Assembly: GCA_000349905.1 (NCBI GenBank)
Contig: KB722740.1
Location: 1,403,309 to 1,467,308, forward strand
Direction: 5' to 3'
DNA: 64,000 nucleotides
Source: Volvariella volvacea V23
Taxonomy: Eukaryota; Basidiomycota; Agaricomycetes; Agaricales; Pluteaceae
The notes beneath the pieces are model-generated. The model was not told where the DNA came from. It searched no databases and saw only the letters and a list, made by a program, of their open reading frames with translations. The position numbers and the translations under genes were made by a program. This document shows positions 11,383 through 22,131 of the stretch, in pieces (the stretch's first letter is position 1; each line of letters starts with the position of its first letter).

Positions 11383-11752
11383 TCGTCAAGGGTGCTCCCC
11401 TTTTGTCTCAGGGTTTCTTGCTTACTTCGGAGGAACCCCAGTCTTATTGGAACGATAGCATGGTCTCCAAGTTGGCGTAGGAGCTCTCTGGAGGAGGCCA
11501 ATTTTTAGGTGCTGAGACCTTTTGTACCAGCGCTTGTACTATAAAATACCATTACTATAATTGTGTCTGACGTTACCCCAAGACTCGGAATCGCCAAAAA
11601 CATCTTATGTGCATAGTAATTTCGAGGAACACACGAGGGAGTCACGTTGCAGTCGCCAAGCTAGCGGATGAGCACGGGAGCGCTGAACGTCGACCACGCG
11701 TGTACGGCATTCCGCCCGTCCTGACTAATCCTGAAGGTACCCTGAGTTCTCC
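11383..11752. other. Spacer between MYND genes A and B
   Basis: Contains the repeated promoter element TTGTACTATAAAA at 11534-11546, about 200 bases before the start of copy B. No other feature is visible. Confidence 0.45.
11534..11546 (+). promoter_or_regulatory. TATA element repeated upstream of MYND gene B
   Basis: Identical over 13 bases (TTGTACTATAAAA) to the element before MYND gene A. Its distance to the ATG (about 200 bases) is greater than in copy A, so copy B may have a longer leader or another start. Confidence 0.45.
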
Positions 11753-12550
11753 ATGGGACGTTGGACCTTACGAGACGAGGTGCGTGTCGCCGAGCAGGCG
11801 TGCACACATCATCTATACCTTAACTCCTTCCTCCGTTATAAAGGAATACTTTCCCACTTTCTACCAACTGCCTTGGCACGAAGATAGACTGGACAAACGA
11901 TACTTCAGGCAAAACAGAGGGTCCAAGCTCGAACCCAACCATCATTGGTGCTTTTTGTGTGAAATAGTGCGACCGACGGGATGGCCATTTCGACCTTCAT
12001 ACATCGCGAAAGACATAAACGGATCGGAGCTTGTCGTCGCGTTCTATCTCAGGCAAGATGAATTTCCAGCGATCCAGCGGAATTGCTTGCCCGGACATAC
12101 GATGGCATTCAAATACGCAATGAGGCATGGCTTCGCGGGAGGTCAAGTCGGAATACGTGTCGAGTCTAAAGAGTTTTTCCAGGTACGTCGACGCCAGGTT
12201 TCATGCCTTCAGGGTGCTATACAGATCATGACATCAGGTCTTTCCGTTCAAAATCCAAGATCTCTTCACGCTAGGCAGAAGAGTAAAGCAAAGCAGAGTG
12301 TGCTCTGCATGCCATTTACGCGCAAGGCGCAAGTGCGGCAGTTGTGATATGCCATACTGCAGCAGGGTATGCGACGCATATCGATTCGCGTTTCACCCCC
12401 CGTCTCACGAATACGCCGACCTTGCAGGAATGCCAGAGGAGCGAATGGAAACCCGTTCACAAACGAGTATGCGATACTGCACAAGAGTTGACGAGGTGGT
12501 CAAAGCAAGACTGGGGTAGATTTGACAGATATGTGGGCTTCAACAGCTAG
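11753..12550 (+). CDS. MYND zinc-finger protein, tandem copy B
   Basis: Four exons: 11753-11779 (MGRWTLRDE), 11844-12182, 12238-12366 and 12428-12550. The middle domain keeps NHHWCFLCEIV, NCLPGHTMAFKYAMRH and VGIRVES. The finger reads CSAC, CGSC, YCSREC and HKRVC, a complete set of MYND ligands. Length is about 205 residues. The start was chosen by analogy with copies A and C, which also have a short first exon ending in a charged residue before a phase-0 intron; a longer upstream frame from 11607 is open but has no counterpart in the paralogues. No frame breaks. The gene ends about 200 bases before the LINE. Confidence 0.83.
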
Positions 12551-12743
12551 TTCGGTACTCGCTAAAATCGGTACTCACCGACTCGGAAATATGTGATCGA
12601 CTGCGTCCACTGACCTTCAATGAGGCTTCCCGACGCAAGCCCTGCAGAATTACAACGTGTATTTCATAGCTCGGACTTAAGAGGCAAATATACCAATACG
12701 AGTGTATCTGTAACGCTCTGATGTCTACGGAATCCTCTTGAGA

Positions 12744-12758
12744 GGCGAAGTAAGTCTT
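12744..12758. repeat. Target-site duplication, LINE 3' side
   Basis: GGCGAAGTAAGTCTT, identical over 15 bases to 16454-16468. It directly abuts the poly(T) run, which is the element's poly(A) tail on the minus strand. Confidence 0.92.
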
Positions 12759-15700
12759 TTTTTTTTTTTTTTTTAAAATCTATTAAGGCTGTAGCTAAGT
12801 ACGGGCCCCCCGAAGGTAGAAAGAGAGAGATGAGAGTAACTACAGTGTCCAGACTATCAACATGACGAGAGAGAGAGAAACTGTAAGAAACTACGTATAG
12901 TGGCGAGAGCGCCTGTGAGATGTGTACGTATACATAGTAAGGAACCGAGACCGAACACTCTGAGAAAGAAAACGGTAACTACGTATGTATGGTACAACTA
13001 TGGTCCAGTACGTATACTGGTGATACATGCTATTTACAATAGACCGTCAGAAGGAGGAAACTTACCCGGGAAGGGTGGGGGGTGCGCCTTCAAACGTGAA
13101 TGCTATAGGATTGATTTTCAGCCACTCGAAGTAGCTGGCCATAATTGATGGAATCTTGCTGTTGCCAACCTTGAGGGGACTCAGCTCGATATGTCGCCGG
13201 AACTTGAGGTTCCGATCCTGGATTTGCCTGATGCGACGCATCTTGCAGTCAGTAGGGGTGAGCGCCGGGATAGAGCTTGATGCTCTGCACTCAAACATGA
13301 CGTGGTAGCGGTCTTGATAGACATAGCACGTCGGACAGTGGGTAGGCTCGTCAGGGAAAAACTGCGAGCGGAATTGCCCAATAGGGGCGTGGGCAGTGAT
13401 AGAGCGTATGAATTGCGCGTAGCGCCTCGTATCTCCGCCGAATCGTTTCATATGTATGCCACCCTGGTTCTTCCAGTTCGAGTGTTCTCTTAAAAAATGG
13501 CTTGACCGTCCCCAGTGCGTCTCTGGGAGACCTTTCCATATTTGTAGCGCTCGCCTATCGATCTCCGCTCTCTCCCACGCGATGGAACGAGGAATGGGGC
13601 CAGCGTCGGGTTGGATTAAGGCCGCCGCTTTGGCGTCTTTGTCGACCATTTCGTTAAGGTCAATTCCTTTATGCGCCGGACAATGGATAAAGGTAATTGT
13701 CCTTTTTTCGTCTGCGTCCATCCACGTCTTAACCGCTCGGATGACAGGTATCGCTAGAGATTGGGCCGCGTGAGTGTCGGGTGAGAGTAGACACTTCATG
13801 GCGGCTTCGTTGTCTGCCGCGATTATCAGATGGTCTGGGTGCCTAATCTCTGCAAAGATCGGATCATCGCCCCAGATCCTAACTAGGGGGAGGTTAGCTA
13901 GAGCGTGGAGGACTCCCAGGCCCATCCCAAAGACTTCTGCTTCGTAGTTGGTACACCTTCCCGCGAATTTCTTCCCCGAGACAATTCGCGTGTTTTGGGC
14001 ATAGGCTGTGTACGCAGAACCGGACGCGTATTGGTGATCGTTCCGTTCGCTGCCGTCCGAAAAAATGATAAGGGGGGTGGTATCGATGTGTTTGAGAGAT
14101 GGTGTATTTATTTTATCGATACGACCCGCGACAAGGTGGTTGAATAACTGTTTCCTACCCATTGAATACGCGTGATAAGCGTTGTGGGACGATTTGGGCG
14201 GGTGGGCGAGATCGAAATGGATTCTAGGCCCATGTGTCTCAATAAGGCGTCGGCCCGGAGCATTCTCAGGGATTAGGAGATTCCTTCTTTCTTGGATCGG
14301 GTACTTTTCGTTGTGCCGGCGTATGTGTTCGATCGGAGAATCTGACGCTCTGAGTCTCGCAGTGGAGGCGTGCGTCGGGGAAGTAGCGTTAGGGTCGTGC
14401 AGGATGACGGCTAGCGGGTGAGAGGGATAGGTAGTCTGCCAACGCGTCGTGTATCTCCTGTAGAACCGTTCTAGATGAATGTGGAAAGGGAGGCAACCCG
14501 CAGCAGATTCGAGGGAACCTATGGGAGTAGTGCGGAAGGCTCCCGTGATCCAGCGCAGCGCTCTGTTCTGGGCGACTTTGAGTACTTCGATCTTGTGTTT
14601 GACGCGTTTCCCATGCGGTCGATACCAGAGCTGGAATCCGTAAGTCATAAGCGGCATTATGCAGCCTCGGTATAGCATTCTCTTGTGTTTCGGCGTTAGA
14701 CCCCGCACCGAATTCCCGAGTAAGCTATATGAAATAGACGTAGAAAAGGCTTTGTTAGCATAAAACGATATATGATATTTAAAGGAAAGAGAAGAGTCAA
14801 GGAAGAAACCTAAATATCTCCACGTTTGTTTTTCCCTTAGTGGAGTATCGCCCGTGTACGGGGCTTCTTCTAAATCTATAGTTGGTGTGGTATCCGATGT
14901 AAGTAAAGAGGGGGCCCCTTTGACTTTGTCGGTATAGAAATGTTTGAGTTCGGTCTTGGCGTGCTCGACGACGAGGCCGAGTTTGCCGAGGACGTCCCTC
15001 GTGCGTATGTATCGATGTTTTAGTCGTGCACAGTTGTCGCTGAGGGTGTCCCCAGTTGACGCCCATACACCATCATCCACATAGATCTGTAAGGCATCCT
15101 CTTCATCCCCAACTTCGTCAGTAAGGGTTTTGAGACCCGGTGCGATATACAAGGCGGAGAGGGTGGGGGAAATAGCCGAACCCTGTCCTAGTCCGACCTC
15201 GACAGGGAAGGGTTCTGACTTATACTCGCCTAGTCTATACGTAGTTGACCTTCCTTGGAAATACGACTTGAAAAGGGAGGTGTATTTCCGATTAAAGCCC
15301 TGTTTCAAAAGCACTCGGTTCAGAGCATCAGGTTGTACCGACGGGAAGAAGGAAGCGATATCAAAAGCTAGACAAGACGTCACCTTCTTTCGCTCCCAGC
15401 CCCTTTTAATTTGATGGACCAGGAGCATTCCCGCGTCATCTGTCGAGTGTTTCTTGGTGCCTCCATGTTGATTGGGATGGAGGATGCCGTATTTAGCCGC
15501 TTCCCATTGTAGACGATTCGAGAGAATTTTCTCCATCAGTTTCGCGACAGTGGAAAACAAAGCTATGGGCCTATAGCCATTGACGGACGATAAGTCTTTA
15601 CCGGGTTTCGGAATGATGACAGTGTCGGCGGATTTCAGACAATCTGGCCATACTCCGGTGTCTAATATCGTATTGAACGTTTTGCGGAGATGTTCGAGGC

Positions 15701-16453
15701 CATTCGATCTCGCAAAGATTTTGAGAGCTTCCCAGGTGATGTGGTCTTCACCTGGGGCGGACGTGTTGGAGGTGTCCGCAAGGGCTTCGCTGATCTCGAG
15801 TGCCGAAATAGGCGGGCAGTCGCGTTCCTCGTGTTGGGGGAGGGAGTCAATATACCTTTGGTCTATAGGTCTCGACGCTGCTGCCTGAAACTTGGCGTTC
15901 AGGTGCGGCCAGGCTCTATCGACTGTTAGTTTCTCCCCCGTGGGGACTACAATCTCTTTGTAATCAGGAGGGGGGCGAGGACGTGTCCATGAAAGGACGT
16001 CCCAGGGGCGTACATTTCCCACTCTTTCTTTGAGGAGATTGTCAAAATACTCACGACGCACCTTAGCTTCGTACGCATTACGTTCTTTTCTCTTGAGCCT
16101 TTTGGTCGCGGGGTCTTGCGCAGCTTCTACTTCCCGCTGTAGCCTTGTGCATTCCCCGTTCCACCAGCGTTTCGAGTGAGGGCCAATGGAAGGGACGTGT
16201 GAGAGCTCCATGAAGGCGGTCTTGATGGTCTTTTGTGCCTTCTCAAGGTAGACATCGGGGTCGGGGTGGTAGTCTGAGAGGGCCTCTATCATTTTACCAA
16301 TAAATCGATCTCGCGGTGATGGTGTATCTTCATCCGGCTTGATCCTTGATAAGACTCGTTTCGCAGTTCTCTCCGTGGTAACGCGTTGTAGGGAGAGCAT
16401 TAGGGTTCTGTGATCAGAGTCGGTTTGTAGGTCATGAGCGATTTCGATGGCTG
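12759..16453 (-). mobile_element. 5'-truncated non-LTR retrotransposon (LINE, Tad-like)
   Basis: The element is bounded by perfect 15-base direct repeats (12744-12758 and 16454-16468). It ends on its own 3' side in a poly(A) tail (T run 12757-12774 on the plus strand). A 3' UTR of about 290 bases lies between the tail and the ORF stop at 13062. The 5' end is cut inside the coding region: the apurinic-type endonuclease that LINEs of this kind carry before the reverse transcriptase is missing. The open frame has no stop or shift over 3.4 kb and the duplication is perfect, so the insertion looks recent. It is non-autonomous as it stands. It sits between MYND copies B and C. Confidence 0.95.
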
Positions 16454-16508
16454 GGCGAAGTAAGTCTTCGGTCATCATATATCTTCCCTGATAGCAACAG
16501 TCCTGCAT
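13062..16508 (-). CDS. LINE ORF2-like polyprotein: reverse transcriptase, RNase H, zinc knuckle
   Basis: Residues about 110-180 match the linker that follows the endonuclease (SKRWWNGEC). The reverse transcriptase spans about 185-560, with NGYRPIALFST (310-320), AFDIASFFPS and the active-site YVDD at 476-479. RNase H begins near 812 with FSDGS (D818), then E856/E858, D899 and a distal Asp in MVDKDAK. The C-terminus has a CCHC motif, CPTC...H....C, common in non-LTR elements. The first 14 codons (16508-16467) lie in flanking host DNA beyond the target duplication, so the apparent start is a chance fusion, not the native start. The native protein would be longer at the N-terminus. Confidence 0.93.
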   Translation of the reverse strand: MQDCCYQGRYMMTEDLLRPAIEIAHDLQTDSDHRTLMLSLQRVTTERTAKRVLSRIKPDEDTPSPRDRFIGKMIEALSDYHPDPDVYLEKAQKTIKTAFMELSHVPSIGPHSKRWWNGECTRLQREVEAAQDPATKRLKRKERNAYEAKVRREYFDNLLKERVGNVRPWDVLSWTRPRPPPDYKEIVVPTGEKLTVDRAWPHLNAKFQAAASRPIDQRYIDSLPQHEERDCPPISALEISEALADTSNTSAPGEDHITWEALKIFARSNGLEHLRKTFNTILDTGVWPDCLKSADTVIIPKPGKDLSSVNGYRPIALFSTVAKLMEKILSNRLQWEAAKYGILHPNQHGGTKKHSTDDAGMLLVHQIKRGWERKKVTSCLAFDIASFFPSVQPDALNRVLLKQGFNRKYTSLFKSYFQGRSTTYRLGEYKSEPFPVEVGLGQGSAISPTLSALYIAPGLKTLTDEVGDEEDALQIYVDDGVWASTGDTLSDNCARLKHRYIRTRDVLGKLGLVVEHAKTELKHFYTDKVKGAPSLLTSDTTPTIDLEEAPYTGDTPLREKQTWRYLGFFLDSSLSFKYHISFYANKAFSTSISYSLLGNSVRGLTPKHKRMLYRGCIMPLMTYGFQLWYRPHGKRVKHKIEVLKVAQNRALRWITGAFRTTPIGSLESAAGCLPFHIHLERFYRRYTTRWQTTYPSHPLAVILHDPNATSPTHASTARLRASDSPIEHIRRHNEKYPIQERRNLLIPENAPGRRLIETHGPRIHFDLAHPPKSSHNAYHAYSMGRKQLFNHLVAGRIDKINTPSLKHIDTTPLIIFSDGSERNDHQYASGSAYTAYAQNTRIVSGKKFAGRCTNYEAEVFGMGLGVLHALANLPLVRIWGDDPIFAEIRHPDHLIIAADNEAAMKCLLSPDTHAAQSLAIPVIRAVKTWMDADEKRTITFIHCPAHKGIDLNEMVDKDAKAAALIQPDAGPIPRSIAWERAEIDRRALQIWKGLPETHWGRSSHFLREHSNWKNQGGIHMKRFGGDTRRYAQFIRSITAHAPIGQFRSQFFPDEPTHCPTCYVYQDRYHVMFECRASSSIPALTPTDCKMRRIRQIQDRNLKFRRHIELSPLKVGNSKIPSIMASYFEWLKINPIAFTFEGAPPTLPG
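16454..16468. repeat. Target-site duplication, LINE 5' side
   Basis: GGCGAAGTAAGTCTT, the second copy of the 15-base repeat. It marks the 5' truncation point of the LINE on the minus strand. Confidence 0.92.
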
Positions 16509-17041
16509 TATCGGCGGTCACGAACTTGTCATATAAGGTAAACACGAGGCTCGGATTTCTCCTCTGGGATACAGCTCCAGTCATAGTTTCGAAAATCAAA
16601 TTTCGCAGTCAGGCTGGAGGAATGATGAAGTCATTCAGATCCTAACCATCAAAACCATCTTCAACGTGCTGCTGATGCCCTCCTTAAAGCCTATGGGTAT
16701 AACTGGGTATACTGCGTCTAGGACGCGCTCGAATGTTGTAGGCGTGTCGATCGTGCCCATATCCAGTATGCGCATTGCTCTTTACTGGAGGGCGGAAGCT
16801 ATGTTGTCGACCCCGCTGACAATAGAGGGTTTACCAGAACGGCTGGGCTATGTCAACTGATTTCATATTTGGCTTCTAGCTATAAGCCCGGTTTGATCAC
16901 GCTCTTCATGGGCGCAGAGTACTTCGTCATCCTCAGCGCATTGCCATATCTATCACAAATGCTATTTCAACTGCCATAATTAGGTCTCAAATCCCTGCAT
17001 ATAAGGCCTGTAGAGGCCCCTCGTTTCCATATCCTTTTCCG
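16469..17041. other. Host DNA between LINE and MYND copy C
   Basis: Before the LINE arrived this was continuous with 12551-12743. It contains a TATA-like ATATAAGG near 16998-17006, about 40 bases before the start of copy C. No gene seen. Confidence 0.45.
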
Positions 17042-17850
17042 ATGGATATCCCTCTACATAACCGAGTGAGCACCAAGTCTTTCTCATCATCGCTTCTCTA
17101 CTAACTGATACCCCATCTAGCGGTTTTTCCCTTCCCTAGAGGAACTTCCTGATGACAACGATCCCAACTACTATTCGACAAACAACGATGGCAAATTAGT
17201 CCCGACGCGACACTGGTGCCTCCTGAGCGAAATTTTCAAGGTCGGTGCAGAGTGGCCATTCCGCCCAAGCTTCTTCTCGGAAGACGTCAGCGGGCGTGAG
17301 CACGTTGTGGGTTTCTACGTCCACCAGAAACACTTTTTGAATATCCGGAGTCATTGTAAACCTGGGTGCACTATGGCGTTTATGTATGCCAAGAAGCATC
17401 AGTTCACCGATGGGCAGATAGGCATCAAGGCGGAAGAGATGACACATTTTACGGTAAGTGATGCCTCACCTCGTATACTAAGAGCTAGTGGGTAATCGTG
17501 TCTTATGCAGGTATTTCCGTGCACTTTAAAAGAATTACTCTCGCTTGAGGATAAGTTGAAGAAAAACGCCGTTTGCGCTGCATGTGGGAATGCCGGGAAG
17601 CAGAAGTGCTCTCGATGCGGAATAGCATATTGCAGCAAGGTAAGAAATCAACACCGTATAGCCTGCTGTCGCTGTTTCTCTGTGTGATGGGGAAAATCAT
17701 ACATTTTCTGATGGCTTGTGATAGGATTGCCAAGTCTCTGATTGGGGCGCCTCACACAAACGCCTATGTCCGGCCGCGAAGATACTAGGCAAATGGGCAA
17801 ACGTAGATTGGGATAACTTCCAGAATTACCTTACGTTAGAGCTTGATTAG
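17042..17850 (+). CDS. MYND zinc-finger protein, tandem copy C
   Basis: Four exons: 17042-17065 (MDIPLHNR), 17121-17453, 17511-17639 and 17725-17850. The middle domain keeps DPNYY, TRHWCLLSEIF, HCKPGCTMAFMYAKKH and IGIKAEE. The finger is CAAC, CSRC, YCSKDC and HKRLC, again complete. It ends in an acidic/aromatic tail (WDNFQNYL) like the other copies (DFNVFDDY in A, WGRFDRYV in B). Length is about 205 residues. The third exon is 129 bases long in all three copies, and intron phases agree, so the three arose by tandem duplication before the LINE inserted. Function unknown beyond a probable protein-binding MYND finger. Confidence 0.84.
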
Positions 17851-19595
17851 AGTCTGATACGTTATCAGCGTTTGGCGTTTTCATATCCGTTGATCGTGCG
17901 TTTCAGTACCGTAACTACACCGTGATGTGGTTAATGTCAGATAATATAGACATTGTACGTACGTGTTTGTGTAGTTTAATGCTCCACGACAACTCAATCA
18001 AGCCGAAGATGGTGAGGGACCCATGCAACCCATCCCCTTCTTTGAGCAGGTTTTAATATCAGTAAACAGGAGGTCCTAGCTCGGCCAGAGATGTTATCGG
18101 AGATGATCAGATGCGCCCTCGATGTACTGAATGTGCTGCTGACCCCAAATTGAGGAGCAATTCAGACCTAGTCGTACTAGGTTACTCCAAGCAGATACCT
18201 CTAATAAGTCTGTTAGTGGGTATCCTGTACATCCGGAGATTTCGCGACCCAACGTGCTTAGCTGGGGTGCCACAGTATATTTGGTCGACGGTCATAAGAC
18301 CTTTCGATAGCTGTGGCGCAGGCCGAGGCCCACAATTCATTGGGTTAAGCGCTTGGCCTAGGAACTATCGGGCGACCCCTTGAGTTGTGATAGGGAGACA
18401 CCGTCCATGAAACCCTTCGGAGTTGCGTGGCGAAGTGTTCATGTGCTTCAGGTTCCCAGTCAGCAGGATTGGAAGGAACGACACCCATTAGGGGAGAATA
18501 GCGCATATATGGAGTAATTTCCGCTGGACAAGGGCAATGCGAATTTCGGTTCCATGGACCCAAACACGCTGGCGCAAAAATTTGAGTGGCAGGGCTCGTG
18601 AGCACGCAATGCTGGGCAGTTGGCGAAAAGGCCTGAAGTTAGCATAGTCACATACTTGTTCTCATCACCATGCTGTTCGTGACAAGTGCCCTGCAACTGT
18701 GCTGTTCCAGCATCAATGGCCAGTGGCGAGTGCGTGATATTGATCACGAAACCTACTACTTTAACTGTCTCATCAACCCCGTTAACAAATGCAAGGAATG
18801 CCGAATAGATCACCAATCATTGCCTCGTGATGTTGCTGTGGCCTTGGTGGCCATGCACCCGCTAGAGATTCTTGCCCTCCCCGAGGAATAATTGCAGGTG
18901 GTCGACCGAAGTGAATCTCTCCAGATGAATAAGAGCGTGATTCAGATGTCCGTAGAGTGCGACCTGGATTATCAATGCTGTTATATAGCGAATAGCCACA
19001 AGGCGTGCATCGGGGAACAGCGGTGCTAGGTCCTGATGCCACAGCTCCAAAATAATTTCCCCTCAGCGAGGATGTCGATGGCATCAACAATAAGCACGTT
19101 GCGGATTGGGCCAAGGAGCTTCACCTATATTGTACTTATTCGTTGTTCAGACGTGGTGTATCCAGCCACAAGGCCTTTAGACCAGAGCAAGGCTTGTGCC
19201 AACGCCACACACAAGGTCGGCGTATATGCGCAGTAAATTGATAAGCGAGGCCATCACTGGCACGAAGCATGCCCAGGATCTTTGGTTGACATGGTGGACA
19301 GAAATTTGGTAGAACCCGTCTTCCCTAGCAAGCGTGTATATCTATTTCTGTTGTGCCCATAGAAGTAATTATAGCAATGGTAACAGCTCCCACAAGAGTA
19401 AAAATACCTACTAAGCAACAACGATATCCAAGTACGGGTTACCAGCGCAGAAAGTTGAGGAACTGTGGATGCTGTGCCAAGTGCCCTGGGCGGTTCCCAC
19501 GGCTCACTTAAAGAGGTGGCTGCACTGCCTCTCTAGCGCCAGTTTGCTCTTATTCACAACCTCCAACCTCCTCCCAACCCCCTCGCTAACATATC
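17851..19595. other. Gene-free stretch
   Basis: About 1.7 kb of short unrelated frames on both strands. No recognisable exon, RNA gene or element. Confidence 0.4.
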
Positions 19596-21211
19596 ATGAA
19601 TACACGACCTCCACCTCCACAGGGTACGTTTGTCCAGTGTCGTTGACAGATGTAAGGCTCATCAGCGAACTTTCCAATATCTCCGGTTATTACTTCACGA
19701 CCCTATCTTTCAATACGGTCATCTACCCACGACATAGGTGCACCTCCTTCATATGCATTCGTCACGAGAGTCTACAAGCGAAGCTTGCGACCCGTCGTGA
19801 TAACGAGTGTGTATTTGGTAGCATATATTGACAGTATTCAAGGTTCTGACGATTGCTTTCAGTGGCATTTCTGGGAGCTTTGTGGACATTGTTCTCGTAC
19901 GTATCCATCTACCTTTAACTGCTTGGAGATACTAACTATGCGTGTGAAGGGGGGTAACTACCTATAGAGTTCTTTCCGCGATGTCGTGCTGACCAGGGGG
20001 ATGGTAGATCGGTTTCTTTAGAAGTGCTGGTGCACTAAACCGCGGTAAGCACCGCAGCTCAGACACATGTGCGGCGTTCTCACCTTTATTCAGAGAATGT
20101 ACAGAATCTCGTCACTTTCTCGATAGTATTGGGTATATTATATATGGTCGTTTTCGGTATAGAGGCAAGTCTACGCCGTGTTCTCCCTCGAAGGTAGCTG
20201 ACCCTGCTGCGCAGTCCTTTGGTGTGGTTGCGGGTTCTCTGGTATGGCAAGTTGCAATCACATGGACAAACTATCCTTACATGTGCTTTCCAGCAACGGA
20301 CCGCGTTTGTTCGAGCATATGCCTACCTTTCTGCACTCTCCACCTTGATCATTCTGGGTGCAGGGTTGCTACGTGTTATCATCCACTTCACATTGAAGGT
20401 ATTCCCTTGTGACCCCATCTTTGACCGGCTTATTCTAACGCCCCGCCCAGGATGAAATCATCGACGAATGCACTGATCTCGCCACAGGTGACACGGTGGT
20501 CTATGTAAGTGATCCTTGATTGTAGCCACCGCTCCGACTTCCTAACCTGAATTGCTCAGTTCGGGTTCTGGGGCCCTGTGACCCGCGATGTTCTCGATGC
20601 TCAAGAAGCAGAAGAATGTGAGTACCCGATTGTTCCCCCACAATCACCTCCAACATCCAGGGATATCCTAACGCGACACTTCAGGGTGTACAAGATCTTG
20701 GAATCGCGGCTCATGGTCGGAGATCGTGGCCCTCCTTCTCACCCTTTGTGCGTAGCCAATTATCTCCCCCTGAGATTCGAGCTGATCTGATGCCTTGCTC
20801 GCTGCGCATTTCCCACCACAATCAGTGCTCGCTGTTTTGATGACTGCCGTGGCCTTCAGTTTCCTTCGACAAGTGCTCGACCCCACCAGTCCAGCCAATA
20901 ACGCACGACAACCCCAAGTCCGCGTTGATATTTACCCTTCCCACTATAACCCACCATACGACGGTGCTCCTGCATACGGATTCAACCCCGCTCCACCATA
21001 CTACGGCCAATATGCCCCGCCCCCGGGACCCCCACCCCGCTCAAGCAACAACGATGCTACCAAGCCACCTGGCTATGCAGGCGGTGATGGTTCTGTGTCA
21101 TACTCGAGGGATCTCAAGGACCCTTTTGCTGACTTCGACTCGGCAAACTATCCCCCAGAGCGGGATGTTACCAGCAGACCAGGAGCAGGTGGTGCTGAAA
21201 GATTCCCCTGA
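19596..21211 (+). CDS. Four-helix membrane protein with proline-rich tail
   Basis: About eleven exons join without a break: 19596-19623, 19738-19806, 19863-19900, 20008-20044, 20127-20164, 20215-20241, 20294-20398, 20451-20504, 20560-20617, 20685-20747 and 20826-21211. The intron after 20164 starts with GCAAGT (a GC-AG intron). The protein is about 300 residues. Four hydrophobic helices are visible: MAFLGALWTLFS, VLGILYMVVFGIESFGVVAG, LSALSTLIILGAGLLRVII and IVALLLTLLLAVLMTAVAF. An extramembrane loop between helices 3 and 4 carries a single Cys (ECTDLATGD). The last 110 residues are Pro/Tyr/Gly-rich (PPYDGAP, YYGQYAPPPGPPP) and probably cytosolic. The layout resembles small tetraspan proteins of basidiomycetes of unknown role. 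I do not recognise a named family. Confidence 0.7.
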
Positions 21212-21517
21212 TCAGATGCACGTCGGATAATTGGAACACGCATGTTGTATTGACTACCCCCGCTTTGTGTAATGTAATGCATGCCATGAACTGGATCCTT
21301 GTAATTTGTCTTATGAAACGGATCAACCCTAGTATGTAGAGCTTGCTATTAATGGACAACATTTGGAGAACCTTATGACCTTGTGTGTGTGCGGCGCCGC
21401 ATAGTAACCTCCTCGGTTGTTTTGACATGGTGTACATGAGTGTAATCATAAATGCAGACGACGATGGAGGGTTGAAGCAAGGAAGAAGGGTAACAAAGCA
21501 ACAAAACGGCTACTGAT
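21212..21517. other. Convergent 3' ends
   Basis: 306 bases between the stop of the membrane protein and the stop of RPL34 on the opposite strand; probably both 3' UTRs. Nothing else visible. Confidence 0.5.
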
Positions 21518-21980
21518 TTACTTGCGCCCTGAGCCCTTCTGTTGGGACTTGATGACCTTCTTGACGATCTTAGCCTCCTCAACCAGGAATGCACGCAAAA
21601 TGCTTATTTCGCCCATGAGAACAAGTTCAGTTATGATAACATTTAAGACTTACCGTGACTTTACGCAGCTGCTGCACCTTGAGCCACCATATGCTCTCTG
21701 CACGGTCTTCTGGCGTTTAGAGATGGTCGCGTACTCTCGTGGGCGGAGCGCAGGAATCTAATACGCATGAAGCAACATCACATTCAGCGCTTCAGTTCGA
21801 GTCACCAAGTGGACCACGTACGCCAGGGAGAGCAATACCACAGTCACCACACTTGGGTGCACTTGCGGGCTTTTTGAGGTGGTGGTAAACGAGCTTTCCT
21901 CCGGGTGTCTTGACGACGCGTCTTCTGTTGGAGTTGGTATTGTAGGGTTGGCGTTTGCGAAGGGTGACTCGTTGGGCCAT
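21518..21980 (-). CDS. RPL34: 60S ribosomal protein L34 (eL34)
   Basis: Three exons on the minus strand: 21980-21822, 21757-21654 and 21602-21518. The 115-residue product begins MAQRVTLRKRQPYNT and contains YHHLKKPASAPKCGDC, LPGIPALRPREYATIS and a second Cys pair, CSSC, then ends in a Lys-rich tail. The two CxxC pairs (KCGDC, RCSSC) form the zinc site of eL34, and length is standard for the family. It is a core protein of the large ribosomal subunit. A longer upstream frame (to 22100) exists, but the family start is the ATG at 21980. Confidence 0.96.
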
Positions 21981-22131
21981 TGCGGATACTGTTAATGCGA
22001 GAATCAGAATGATGTGGGCTTGACGGGCGAACACGCGATCCAATCCAGCAAGGAGGCAAGGTGTGACCTCTCTACGCGATAGTATCCCACCCAATTCCAC
22101 CCATTAGTGAGTTGCAATTTCCCTCGACTCT

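Noticed and set aside
12757..12774. Poly(T) run considered as a terminator or simple repeat
   Set aside because: Its exact abutment to the target duplication and position after the LINE 3' UTR show it is the element's poly(A) tail.
13302..15929. Numerous plus-strand frames opposite the LINE ORF
   Set aside because: The minus-strand frame with reverse transcriptase and RNase H motifs explains the whole interval.
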